From Desulfuromusa sp. (GTDB lineage Bacteria; Desulfobacterota; Desulfuromonadia; Desulfuromonadales; Geopsychrobacteraceae): a stretch of DNA of 64,000 bases. The position numbers and the translations under genes were made by a program. This document shows positions 23,446 through 32,384 of the stretch, one piece after another. Location: positions 31,256-95,255 of the forward strand of contig JADGDX010000007.1 in assembly GCA_016744675.1 (NCBI GenBank). The letters run 5' to 3'. A model generated the notes under the pieces. The model was not told the origin of the DNA, did not search any database, and saw only the letters and a list, made by a program, of their open reading frames with translations. Positions within the stretch are counted from its first letter, which is position 1. The number at the start of each line of letters is the position of its first letter.

Positions 23446-24510
23446 ATGGTCATGACGCCAGAAGTTCTGACACTCTCGGAAACACCTTGGTTGTTTACAG
23501 GAGTCATGCTGGTAAAAATTGCAGTGGCTTTTGTAGTGACGTTGCTGATCGTTGCTTATGCGACTTATGCAGAGCGTAAGACAATTGGTCGTATGCAAAC
23601 TCGGATGGGGCCAACAATGACCGGGCCAAAGGGCCTGTTGCAGCCAATCGCTGACGGTTTGAAGCTCTTCTTTAAGGAAGATATCATTCCTGCACAATCT
23701 CATTGGGCGGCGTTTATTCTTGCCCCAATGATGATTCTTGCTCCCGCGTTTATTTCGATCGCAGTTATCCCTTTTGGTGGTGATCTTCATTTTAATTATG
23801 ACGGAGTTCTCTACGCTGTTCCAATGCAGATTACCGATTTGAATATCGGTCTTCTGTTTATTATTGCGATGGCTGGACTTGGAGTCTACGGAATCGTTCT
23901 GGCTGGTCTGGCTTCCAATAGTAAGTATGCTTTGCTTGGTGGAATACGATCAACTGCCCAAATGATTTCTTATGAGCTCGCAGTTGGACTGTCAATCGTT
24001 GTTATTTTTATGCTCTCAGAAACACTGAGCTTACGTGGGATTGTCGCTGCACAGCAGCTTCCACTATGGGGTCTTGAATCTGTTAGTTATATTCCAAATT
24101 GGTACATTTTCTGTCAGCCTTTAGCTTTTGGACTGTTTGTTATTGGTTCTATGGCAGAAATCAATCGGACTCCGTTTGACTTGCCTGAAGCTGAGACAGA
24201 ATTGGTTTCAGGTTTCTGTACAGAATATTCCGCCATGAAATATGCCCTGTTTTTTATGGCTGAATACGCAAACATGATTACTGTTTCAGCTGTTGCCACG
24301 ACACTGTTTCTTGGTGGATGGGGTGGACCTTTTTACGGCTGGATCAACTTTCTTCTTAAAGTATTCGCATTCATGTTCTTCTTCATCTGGATTCGGGCCA
24401 CCTTCCCGCGTCTTCGTTACGACCAGTTGATGTTCCTTGGTTGGAAAATTATGCTCCCATTAGCGCTTGTGAATATTGTGTTGACGGGTATTGCAATTCT
24501 GCTCTGGTAG
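23446..24510 (+). CDS. nuoH: NADH-quinone oxidoreductase subunit H
   Basis: 354 aa and eight membrane helices. Family landmarks include AYATYAERKTIGRMQTR with its RxGP continuation, the FKED stretch and the PFDLPEAETELVSGF loop that contacts the quinone tunnel. It joins the peripheral arm to the antiporter-like modules. GAAGGAAGAGG precedes two in-frame ATGs at 23446 and 23452; either could be used. It directly follows nuoD, so the operon skips the NADH-oxidising subunits. Confidence 0.96.
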   Translation: MVMTPEVLTLSETPWLFTGVMLVKIAVAFVVTLLIVAYATYAERKTIGRMQTRMGPTMTGPKGLLQPIADGLKLFFKEDIIPAQSHWAAFILAPMMILAPAFISIAVIPFGGDLHFNYDGVLYAVPMQITDLNIGLLFIIAMAGLGVYGIVLAGLASNSKYALLGGIRSTAQMISYELAVGLSIVVIFMLSETLSLRGIVAAQQLPLWGLESVSYIPNWYIFCQPLAFGLFVIGSMAEINRTPFDLPEAETELVSGFCTEYSAMKYALFFMAEYANMITVSAVATTLFLGGWGGPFYGWINFLLKVFAFMFFFIWIRATFPRLRYDQLMFLGWKIMLPLALVNIVLTGIAILLW

Positions 24511-24537
24511 TAACCATACGTTGCGTAGAGGATAGAT

Positions 24538-24936
24538 ATGTTTAAAGAGTTTGCCAAAGGTTTGAGTATAACGTTGAAGCACCTGTTGCCAGGTAACTGC
24601 ACGACTGTACAGTATCCGAAGCAAAAATTGGAGATGGCCCCTCGTTTCCGTGGACTTCATCGCCTTATTCCCGCTGCTGATCGTGAAAAATGTGTTGCAT
24701 GTTACCTTTGTCCAACAGTGTGCCCAGCGAAATGTATCACGGTTGTGGCTGCTGAAAACGAAGCCGGCGAAAAATATCCGGAAGTTTTTGATATCGATAT
24801 GCTGCGCTGTATTTTCTGTGGCTTCTGTGTAGAAGCTTGTCCAAAAGAAGCAATTGAAATGACAGATGCTTATGAGTTGGCAAACTTTAGCCGTGATGAT
24901 TTTAACTTCGGCAAACAACGCCTTCTCAAGTCGTAA
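24538..24936 (+). CDS. nuoI: NADH-quinone oxidoreductase subunit I
   Basis: 132 aa, an 8Fe ferredoxin-like subunit with two [4Fe-4S] motifs: C52/55/58/62 and C91/94/97/101. These are clusters N6a and N6b, which carry electrons to N2. In a complex without NuoEFG this subunit would be the likely entry point for electrons from ferredoxin or another donor (inference from the known cyanobacterial, archaeal and epsilonproteobacterial versions). Confidence 0.96.
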   Translation: MFKEFAKGLSITLKHLLPGNCTTVQYPKQKLEMAPRFRGLHRLIPAADREKCVACYLCPTVCPAKCITVVAAENEAGEKYPEVFDIDMLRCIFCGFCVEACPKEAIEMTDAYELANFSRDDFNFGKQRLLKS

Positions 24937-24954
24937 GATAGGAGCTGCGTAATC

Positions 24955-25458
24955 ATGGAAGCAATTCTTTTTTATCTCACTGCAACGGTAGCAATTTTTT
25001 CGGCAATTTTTGTGACTCAATGCCGAAATCCCGTCAACAGTGCATTGAATCTGATTACAACATTTCTTTGTTTGGCAGTTTTTTATGTCATGTTGGAATC
25101 GCCCTTCATGGCTGCCATTCAAATTATGGTTTATGCCGGTGCGATCATGGTCTTGATCGTCTTTGTTATCATGCTGCTGAACCTTGGTCTCGCAGTTAAG
25201 TCACGTTATACCCATGGCCTTGCTGGTGGTGGCGTCCTTGCCGCGCTGGTTCTTTTTGTTTCGAACTATTTTATACGAGTTGGAGAAGCAACAGGAACGG
25301 GTGGCAGTGTGACAAGTGAACTGATATCAAGTTATGGCCATACTGAGCTTATTGGTAGGGCTATGTTTGTTGATTTTCTACTCCCTTTTGAGATTGCTTC
25401 GATTCTTTTGCTAGTTGCAATTGTCGGCGCTGTTATTCTCTCAAAACGTGAAGTTTAA
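24955..25458 (+). CDS. nuoJ: NADH-quinone oxidoreductase subunit J
   Basis: 167 aa, five membrane helices. The conserved stretch with AAIQIMVYAGAIMVLIVFVIML is typical of NuoJ/ND6 (pi-bulge helix involved in coupling). Short gap of 18 bp after nuoI and 25 bp before nuoK. Confidence 0.95.
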   Translation: MEAILFYLTATVAIFSAIFVTQCRNPVNSALNLITTFLCLAVFYVMLESPFMAAIQIMVYAGAIMVLIVFVIMLLNLGLAVKSRYTHGLAGGGVLAALVLFVSNYFIRVGEATGTGGSVTSELISSYGHTELIGRAMFVDFLLPFEIASILLLVAIVGAVILSKREV

Positions 25459-25483
25459 TCGAGTACAACTCGGGAGATAATTC

Positions 25484-25786
25484 ATGATTACCGTTAATCA
25501 CTACTTGTTGTTGAGCGCTATTCTGTTTGCCATCGGAACGTTTGGTGTGCTCACTCGGAAGAATGCCATTGTAATATTCATGTGCATTGAGGTGATGCTC
25601 AATTCGGTGAACCTGACTTTTATTGCTTTGTCTCGACATGTTGGCAATATGGACGGTCAGATTTTTGTTTTTTTTGTTATGACAGTTGCAGCAGCTGAAG
25701 CCGCTGTAGGATTAGCGCTGATGATCGCATTCTTTCGTAATAAAGAGTCGATTGATACAGACGATTTCAATATGCTCAAGTGGTAG
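25484..25786 (+). CDS. nuoK: NADH-quinone oxidoreductase subunit K
   Basis: 100 aa, three membrane helices, normal length for NuoK/ND4L. Glutamates in the second and third helices ([13 protein letters not shown] and [11 protein letters not shown]) are the conserved proton-path residues. Belongs to the nuo operon, with nuoL 43 bp downstream. Confidence 0.95.
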   Translation: MITVNHYLLLSAILFAIGTFGVLTRKNAIVIFMCIEVMLNSVNLTFIALSRHVGNMDGQIFVFFVMTVAAAEAAVGLALMIAFFRNKESIDTDDFNMLKW

Positions 25787-25829
25787 ATTATTCCACTTTT
25801 ACGGGTGTTTCAGCTAATAGGAGAGTTTG

Positions 25830-27791
25830 ATGTACAGTAATCTGTGGCTCATCCCATTCTTCCCACTGATCGGGTCGATAATTAACGGCTTGTTTGGCAA
25901 GAAGATCAAAAATGAAGCGGTGATAGGTGGTCTTGCGACCATTATGATGACCTTTTCGTTCTTGGTTGCCGCGCAAAACTTTTTCAAGTTGCTTGGTGAT
26001 ACTGAAAAAGTTCACGAGCTTGTCATTGCTTCATGGATGACAGTTGGGAAATTTCAACTGAATTGGGAGTTACTGTTAGATCCTTTGTCAGCCGTGATGA
26101 TTATGGTTGTTACGGGTGTCGGGACTCTGATCCATCTTTACTCGATTGGTTACATGCACGGTGAAGAGGGCTTCTATCGTTTTTTCTGTTATCTGAACCT
26201 GTTTGCTTTTGCCATGCTGATGCTTGTCCTTGGTGGCAATGCACTGGTTATGTTTATTGGCTGGGAAGGTGTTGGCCTCTGTTCTTACTTACTCATCGGT
26301 TATTACTACGAGAAGAAAAGTGCTAGTACGGCTGCAAACAAGGCATTTATTGTCAACCGTGTTGGTGACTTTGGTTTTCTCTGTGGTTTGCTGACTCTTT
26401 TTTGGGCGCTTGCTAGTAAAGGTGTCTGGACACTAAATTTTGTTAAAATTTCCGAGAGTGGTCACCTGCTAGAGTCTGGTGGGTTACTGATTACCGTTGT
26501 CACCTTATGTTTCTTCTTGGGGGCAACGGGTAAGTCGGCACAGATTCCATTGTTTACATGGCTTCCTGATGCGATGGAGGGACCTACTCCTGTCTCGGCA
26601 TTGATTCATGCGGCTACAATGGTAACAGCCGGCGTTTATATGATCGGTCGGATGAATGGCCTCTTTGCCATGGCTCCTGCAACGATGATGACGATTGCAA
26701 TTGTTGGTGGCCTAACCGCCTTTTTTGCAGCGACAATCGGTTTAGCACAAAATGATATAAAGCGTGTTCTGGCATATTCAACAGTTTCTCAGCTAGGATA
26801 CATGTTCCTTGCTATGGGCGTTGGAGCGTTCTCTGCTGGTATCTTCCACTTAATGACACATGCATTTTTTAAAGCATGTCTGTTCCTCGGTTCTGGTTCA
26901 GTTATTCATGGATTACATCATGCTTATCATCACGCTCATTTGCACGATGATCCTCAGGATATGCGTAACATGGGTGGTCTTCGTAAGAAGATGCCTATCA
27001 CTTTCATTACGTTCCTTGTTTCGACCATTGCCATTTCAGGAATTCCGTTCTTCTCAGGTTTCTTCTCAAAGGATGAAATTCTTTGGTGGTCATTTGGATC
27101 AACACGCGGCCATTGGTTACTTTGGGTTCTCGGTGCCGCAGCAGCAGGAATGACAGCTTTCTATATGTTCCGCTTAGTTTTCATGACCTTCTTCGGTGAG
27201 CAGAAAACTGACGCACGGGCAAAAGATCATATTCCTGAGTCTCCTTTTACAATCACTATCCCGCTGATGGTCCTTGGTCTTTTGGCGGTTTTGGGTGGTT
27301 ATATCGGTGTCCCCAAAATTCTTGGTGGTGCGAACCATTTTGATGCGTTTCTTGCCCCAGTATTCGAACACGCTCAGCACGCAAATGGAATTCATGCACA
27401 TGGATCCCATGCAACGGAATACACCTTAATGGCTGTTTCTGTCGCGATTGCTATATTCGGAATTTTTACAGCTTGGGTTATGTATATTAGAAACCCAGAG
27501 CTCCCAGGTAAATTTGTTGCTAAGTTTTCTGGTGCTCATAAGGTTATCTTCAATAAATGGTACATCGACGAGTTGTATGATTTCGTTTTTGTAAATTCAT
27601 GTAAAAAAATCGGTACTTTCCTCTGGCGATCAGTTGATGTCAGGATTGTAGATGGTTTTGTGAATGGTTGTGCGTGGGTTGTTAAGGGGCTTGGATCAGG
27701 CCTTCGCTACACCCAGTCCGGTTATCTTTATAACTACGCCATGGTTATGGTGGTTGGCGTAGTCGTGATCGTCGGCTTTTTTGTCTTTTAG
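25830..27791 (+). CDS. nuoL: NADH-quinone oxidoreductase subunit L
   Basis: 653 aa from the ATG at 25830 (AGGAGAG just upstream). Antiporter-like proton channel with about 16 helices; the GWEGVGLCSYLLIG and LPDAMEGPTPVSALIHAATMV landmarks are present (listed as short signatures). The C-terminal lateral helix region follows. A His-rich loop (HHAYHHAHLHDD) and a second one near residue 505 (HAQHANGIHAHGSHATE) are lineage-specific decorations of uncertain meaning. Confidence 0.96.
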   Translation: MYSNLWLIPFFPLIGSIINGLFGKKIKNEAVIGGLATIMMTFSFLVAAQNFFKLLGDTEKVHELVIASWMTVGKFQLNWELLLDPLSAVMIMVVTGVGTLIHLYSIGYMHGEEGFYRFFCYLNLFAFAMLMLVLGGNALVMFIGWEGVGLCSYLLIGYYYEKKSASTAANKAFIVNRVGDFGFLCGLLTLFWALASKGVWTLNFVKISESGHLLESGGLLITVVTLCFFLGATGKSAQIPLFTWLPDAMEGPTPVSALIHAATMVTAGVYMIGRMNGLFAMAPATMMTIAIVGGLTAFFAATIGLAQNDIKRVLAYSTVSQLGYMFLAMGVGAFSAGIFHLMTHAFFKACLFLGSGSVIHGLHHAYHHAHLHDDPQDMRNMGGLRKKMPITFITFLVSTIAISGIPFFSGFFSKDEILWWSFGSTRGHWLLWVLGAAAAGMTAFYMFRLVFMTFFGEQKTDARAKDHIPESPFTITIPLMVLGLLAVLGGYIGVPKILGGANHFDAFLAPVFEHAQHANGIHAHGSHATEYTLMAVSVAIAIFGIFTAWVMYIRNPELPGKFVAKFSGAHKVIFNKWYIDELYDFVFVNSCKKIGTFLWRSVDVRIVDGFVNGCAWVVKGLGSGLRYTQSGYLYNYAMVMVVGVVVIVGFFVF

Positions 27792-27849
27792 AGTTTAGAA
27801 AATATAGTTCGACAGCGAATTACGATAAAGCTACAAGGAGCGATTCCAC

Positions 27850-29445
27850 ATGGCTGATTACCTTCTCAGTATAATGACATTTTTCCCGTTGTTGGGAATA
27901 CTGTTGCTACTCTTCATCCCACGAGACAATGGTGGGCTGCTTAAAGGGGCGACCCTCGCAGTATCGCTGATTACATTTGTAATCAGTCTTCCACTCGCAT
28001 TGGATAATGTTTTCGCAACGTCAGGTGGAATGCACTTTCGTGAATTCTATCACTGGATCAATATCGGTGATTTTTTCCAGATGAACTATAATATCGGTAT
28101 TGACGGTATCAGCCTTTGGTTGGTGATGCTGACAACCTTTATTACCCCAATCGCAATTCTTTCTACTTGGAATGCTGTAGAAAAAAACATCAAGGGTTTC
28201 ATGGCAATGCTGTTGTTGCTCGAAACCGGAATGCTTGGTGCTTTTATTTCCCTTGATCTCTTTCTCTTTTATATCTTCTGGGAATTGATGCTTATCCCAA
28301 TGTATTTCTTGATTGGCATCTGGGGTGGAAAGAACCGGATCTACGCAGCGGTTAAGTTCTTTATTTATACTGCTGTTGGTTCACTGCTGATGTTGGTGGC
28401 GATTATATTTGTCTACTATTTTGCCCAACAAAGCGGTTCCATGACAAATGGATTTGGAATTCAGGAGCTTTATAAGCTTGACCTTCCATACAATGCACAA
28501 TTTTGGTTATTCCTGGCCTTTGGTTTCAGCTTCGCGATTAAAGTTCCAATGTTTCCACTTCATACTTGGTTGCCTGACGCCCACACTGAGGCGCCGACAG
28601 CAGGTTCTGTTATCCTTGCTGCCGTTCTATTGAAAATGGGAACCTATGGTTATGTTCGCTTTGCGATGCCAATGTTTCCTGAGGCACTACCAACATTTAT
28701 CCCATTTTTAGCTTTCCTGAGTGTTGTTGGGATTATTTATGGGTCCTTGGTCGCGATGATGCAGGATGACATCAAAAAGCTAGTCGCCTACTCATCTGTT
28801 GCTCACCTTGGTTTTGTTATGCTCGGTGTTTTCGCCATGAACTTGCAAGGTTTGGCTGGTGGCATGATCCAGATGATCAACCATGGTATTTCAACAGGTG
28901 CTCTCTTCCTTATTGTTGGCTTTCTTTATGAGCGCCGCCACACGCGACTTATCACAGAGTTTGGTGGCGTTGCTACAAAGATGCCCATTTTTGCCACAAT
29001 GTTTCTGATCGTGACATTTTCATCGATTGGTCTTCCAGGAACAAACGGTTTTGTCGGTGAGTTTTTAGCACTAATGGGTGCTTTCCAGGGTGGCTTGCGT
29101 TGGTACGCTGTTTTTGCAACAACAGGTGTCATCCTGGCTGCAGTTTACATGCTTTGGGTTTATCAACGCGTTATGTTTGGTAAAGTGACAAATCCTAAAA
29201 ATGAAAATCTTAAAGATTTATCTGCACGTGAAATTGTTATTATGTTGCCACTACTCTTGTTCATCTTCTGGATTGGTGTTGCTCCAAATACGTTCTTTTC
29301 AAAAATGAATCCAGCAATGGAATTAATGCTTGAGCAGATGGGTGCTCAGAAAATTGCAGTCGTTGAAGTTCTCCAACCTGCTGGCACTGGGCATGGCGCT
29401 GGGCACGGAAATGACCACGCTGATACACATGCAGAACATCAATAA
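27850..29445 (+). CDS. nuoM: NADH-quinone oxidoreductase subunit M
   Basis: 531 aa, antiporter-like subunit with 14 helices. Signatures IFWELMLIPMYFLIG and LPDAHTEAPTAGSVILA with the conserved Glu and Lys residues are intact. The C terminus ends in a His/Gly-rich tail (GHGAGHGNDHADTHAEHQ) not needed for the core fold. It lies 58 bp behind nuoL. Confidence 0.96.
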   Translation: MADYLLSIMTFFPLLGILLLLFIPRDNGGLLKGATLAVSLITFVISLPLALDNVFATSGGMHFREFYHWINIGDFFQMNYNIGIDGISLWLVMLTTFITPIAILSTWNAVEKNIKGFMAMLLLLETGMLGAFISLDLFLFYIFWELMLIPMYFLIGIWGGKNRIYAAVKFFIYTAVGSLLMLVAIIFVYYFAQQSGSMTNGFGIQELYKLDLPYNAQFWLFLAFGFSFAIKVPMFPLHTWLPDAHTEAPTAGSVILAAVLLKMGTYGYVRFAMPMFPEALPTFIPFLAFLSVVGIIYGSLVAMMQDDIKKLVAYSSVAHLGFVMLGVFAMNLQGLAGGMIQMINHGISTGALFLIVGFLYERRHTRLITEFGGVATKMPIFATMFLIVTFSSIGLPGTNGFVGEFLALMGAFQGGLRWYAVFATTGVILAAVYMLWVYQRVMFGKVTNPKNENLKDLSAREIVIMLPLLLFIFWIGVAPNTFFSKMNPAMELMLEQMGAQKIAVVEVLQPAGTGHGAGHGNDHADTHAEHQ

Positions 29446-29492
29446 TAACTGTATTTATAGTTGATATAACACGGGTTCCGAGGAGCTGTTAG

Positions 29493-30953
29493 ATGGAAAA
29501 TCTGGTACAAGAAGCCATCCAGAATGTAAACTTTCAGGCAATTATGCCATCGCTGGTACTGTGTGTATTTGGTATGGGAATCCTAATGGTTTCCGTTTTT
29601 TCCAAACGTGGTTCAACCACACACGTTGCTTGGCTAAGTATTGTTGCTCTGGTTGTTACGGGCTATTTCACCTTGTCCGGTTGGAACAATCCCCAGTCGG
29701 GATTTGCTGGAAGTGTCTTGTTTGATAATTTTGCGACCTTCTTCAGTATGATCTGCATTCTTGCCGCAGGCTTGACGATTTTGATGTCTGATGACTATCT
29801 GAAGCGTGAAGGGTATCCGGTTAGTGAATATTATCCATTGATATTATTTACAACTGCTGGAGCTATGTGGATGGCATCAGGAACTGATTTGATGACCATT
29901 TTCCTTGGCTTGGAAGTGTTGTCGGTCTCGCTTTATGTTTTGGCTGGATTCTTTAGAGATCAAGTTCGCTCAAACGAAGCAGGTTTGAAGTATTTCTTTC
30001 TTGGGGCTTTTTCCACTGGTTTTCTTCTTTACGGCGTCGCACTTCTTTATGGTGTTACAGGAACAACAAAAGTCGAGGGAATTGCCGCTTATGTGAGAGC
30101 CAATCCTGATTCAGCTATGAACACCATGTTTATTGCAGGTGGAGCATTGTTGCTTGTCGGCTTTTTGTTTAAGGTTGCCGCTGCCCCATTCCATATGTGG
30201 ACTCCTGATGTTTATCAAGGGGCTCCGACTCCGATTACTGCTTTTATGAGTGCCGGCCCAAAGGCCGCTGCTTTTGCAGCATTGATGAGAGTGTCGATCA
30301 TTGGTCTGGATGGTATTCAGTCTGAACTGACCTCTTTGTTCTGGATCCTTGCTGTACTGACCATGACTTTAGGTAACTTCATTGCTTTGACGCAAAGAGA
30401 TCTGAAGCGCATGCTGGCATACTCTTCAATCTCTCATGCTGGTTATGTTTTGGTCGGTTTGGTTGCTTGGAATGAGATTGGTCTGTCAGCGATATTGTTC
30501 TACATGCTTGTCTATACGTTTATGAACATGGGAGCGTTTGCCATCCTTGTGCTACTTGGCAAGAAGGGTGAAGATAATCTGACCCTTGATGGTATTGTTG
30601 GTCTTGGATATAAGAAGCCTATTCTTGGTGTGGTTCTATCCATTTTCATTCTCTCTTTGATGGGGATGCCACCAACCGCAGGATTTACGGCTAAGTTTTA
30701 TATTTTCGCTGGTGCTATTGATGCAGGATATATTTGGCTTGCAGTTATCGGGGTACTCAATTCAGCTGTCTCCCTTTACTATTACCTGCGGGTAATGGTT
30801 CAGATGTATTTCAAAGACCCTGAAGAAGATTTCGCATGGGTTTCAATGAGTATGCCTGTTACTGTTTCAATTGTGATTTCAATCGCTGGCGTTCTCTATC
30901 TAGGTGTTTTCCCCGGCTGTGTTATGAATTTAGCGAAATTAGCCGGTTTCTAG
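29493..30953 (+). CDS. nuoN: NADH-quinone oxidoreductase subunit N
   Basis: 486 aa, third antiporter-like subunit with 14 helices; FLGLEVLSVSLYVLAG and APFHMWTPDVYQGAPTPI segments are typical. Last gene of the operon, followed by a strong terminator at 30976. The full gene set is therefore A, B, C, D, H, I, J, K, L, M, N. Confidence 0.96.
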   Translation: MENLVQEAIQNVNFQAIMPSLVLCVFGMGILMVSVFSKRGSTTHVAWLSIVALVVTGYFTLSGWNNPQSGFAGSVLFDNFATFFSMICILAAGLTILMSDDYLKREGYPVSEYYPLILFTTAGAMWMASGTDLMTIFLGLEVLSVSLYVLAGFFRDQVRSNEAGLKYFFLGAFSTGFLLYGVALLYGVTGTTKVEGIAAYVRANPDSAMNTMFIAGGALLLVGFLFKVAAAPFHMWTPDVYQGAPTPITAFMSAGPKAAAFAALMRVSIIGLDGIQSELTSLFWILAVLTMTLGNFIALTQRDLKRMLAYSSISHAGYVLVGLVAWNEIGLSAILFYMLVYTFMNMGAFAILVLLGKKGEDNLTLDGIVGLGYKKPILGVVLSIFILSLMGMPPTAGFTAKFYIFAGAIDAGYIWLAVIGVLNSAVSLYYYLRVMVQMYFKDPEEDFAWVSMSMPVTVSIVISIAGVLYLGVFPGCVMNLAKLAGF

Positions 30954-30975
30954 GTTCATCAAACAATTTCATTAT

Positions 30976-31008
30976 AAAAACCCCTCAGTTTTCTGAGGGG
31001 TTTTTTTT
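30976..31008 (+). terminator. Rho-independent terminator of the nuo operon
   Basis: A stem of ACCCCTCAG with CTGAGGGGT, extended by A-T pairs, closes a TTTT loop and is followed by eight T. It marks the end of the complex I transcript. Confidence 0.93.
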
Positions 31009-31043
31009 GACTTAAAATTAGGTAAATCAGATAGAATATACAG

Positions 31044-32384
31044 ATGAATATAAGGGAACAAATAGATCAAATCAAAAAAATCAGTGAACTAAAAGTCGTG
31101 ACGGCAGAGGTCAGCTGCCAACTTGAGGTAGCTGCATTGTGCCGTAAAGAATTTCGACAACCTCACGGTGGTTCTGCTCTATTTTTCTCACAGGTTGAAA
31201 AGTCTCCATTTCGTGTTGCTGCCAACTTACTAGGATCTGAAAAAAGGGCCGCCCTTTTATACAAGAGCTCATCACTGCAGCACTTTTCAGGGAAGTTAAA
31301 GGAAACACTATTACAAAAAGAAGGAAATGCTGAAGAACGTGTCAGACAATTACAGTCAGATGGGCGAATTCGCAATACAGAAGAAACAAATTTAAAACAT
31401 TCACTGGAATTATCACTCAATGACCTTCCAGCGATTAAAAGTTGGCCAGAAGAAGGTGGTCGATATCTCACCTTAGCAGTTGCTGTCACGGTAGACTTAG
31501 AGCTTGGCAACTGCAACCTTGGTTTGTATCGTGCCCAGGTGATTGATTCGGATCGTCTTGCCATTAACTTTTCACCGGGATCAGGTGCAGCAGATCATCT
31601 GAATATAGCAGCAAAAAAAGGAAAATGTTTGCCTATTTGCTTATTCCTTGGTTCAGATCCTTCATTGCTATGGACTGCCGCTGCCGCCTTGCCCCATGAT
31701 TGTGATGATTATCTGCTTAATCAATCGTTATTCGGGTCAACTCTGCAGTTAACACCAGGCTTGAGTCAACCTGTAGGAGTTCCTGCTGATTCAGAAATGG
31801 TCATAGAGGGCGAGATAGATCCAAAGGTGACTGCCCTAGAGGGTCCGTTTGGAAATCACACCGGACAATACGTCACGCGGCCTGATTGTCCGGTGATGAA
31901 AGTGACAGCCATTCGTCATCAAGTCGATGCGATCATGCCAATAACAGTTGTTGGGCCTCCGCCTAGTGAAAATGTTTATCTGGCACAAGGAAATGAGATA
32001 TTCATAAAAGAAATGCTCAAAATCGACTATCCATGCATCACAGATTTGCGCATGCCTTTAGACACAATTTTCCATGGGGCAACGTTGATAACGGTTAAAC
32101 GCCAATCAGCGGCATCAATGAAAGAATTGATTTTCTCCTTGTGGGGTCAAGGGCCATTACGCAAAGCACGTCTAATTATTCTTCTAGATGACGATATAAA
32201 CTTACAATCACTGTCACAAAGTTGGTGGAGAACGGTGAACTGTCTCAGTTATCAGAAAATTTATGAGCATAACAATCAGGTGGCTATTGATGCGACGGGA
32301 ATAAATCGTTCGAACCTCGTTTTGGAAGATCACCAAACGCAAGAACTAATAGAACGACGTCGTCATGAGTACCCGTTATGCTAG
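31044..32384 (+). CDS. UbiD-family decarboxylase, shorter paralogue
   Basis: 446 aa. The family core is visible: SWPEEGGRYLTLA, the prFMN-site stretch around NLGLYRAQV, and EGEIDPKVTALEGPFGNHTGQY with the catalytic Glu region. It is about 165 residues shorter than the UbiD-like protein at 4718 and clearly divergent in the N-terminal third, so the two probably have different substrates. No ribosome-binding site is obvious before the ATG at 31044. It overlaps recQ by 7 bp and is therefore coupled to it, although no functional link is known. Confidence 0.75.
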   Translation: MNIREQIDQIKKISELKVVTAEVSCQLEVAALCRKEFRQPHGGSALFFSQVEKSPFRVAANLLGSEKRAALLYKSSSLQHFSGKLKETLLQKEGNAEERVRQLQSDGRIRNTEETNLKHSLELSLNDLPAIKSWPEEGGRYLTLAVAVTVDLELGNCNLGLYRAQVIDSDRLAINFSPGSGAADHLNIAAKKGKCLPICLFLGSDPSLLWTAAAALPHDCDDYLLNQSLFGSTLQLTPGLSQPVGVPADSEMVIEGEIDPKVTALEGPFGNHTGQYVTRPDCPVMKVTAIRHQVDAIMPITVVGPPPSENVYLAQGNEIFIKEMLKIDYPCITDLRMPLDTIFHGATLITVKRQSAASMKELIFSLWGQGPLRKARLIILLDDDINLQSLSQSWWRTVNCLSYQKIYEHNNQVAIDATGINRSNLVLEDHQTQELIERRRHEYPLC

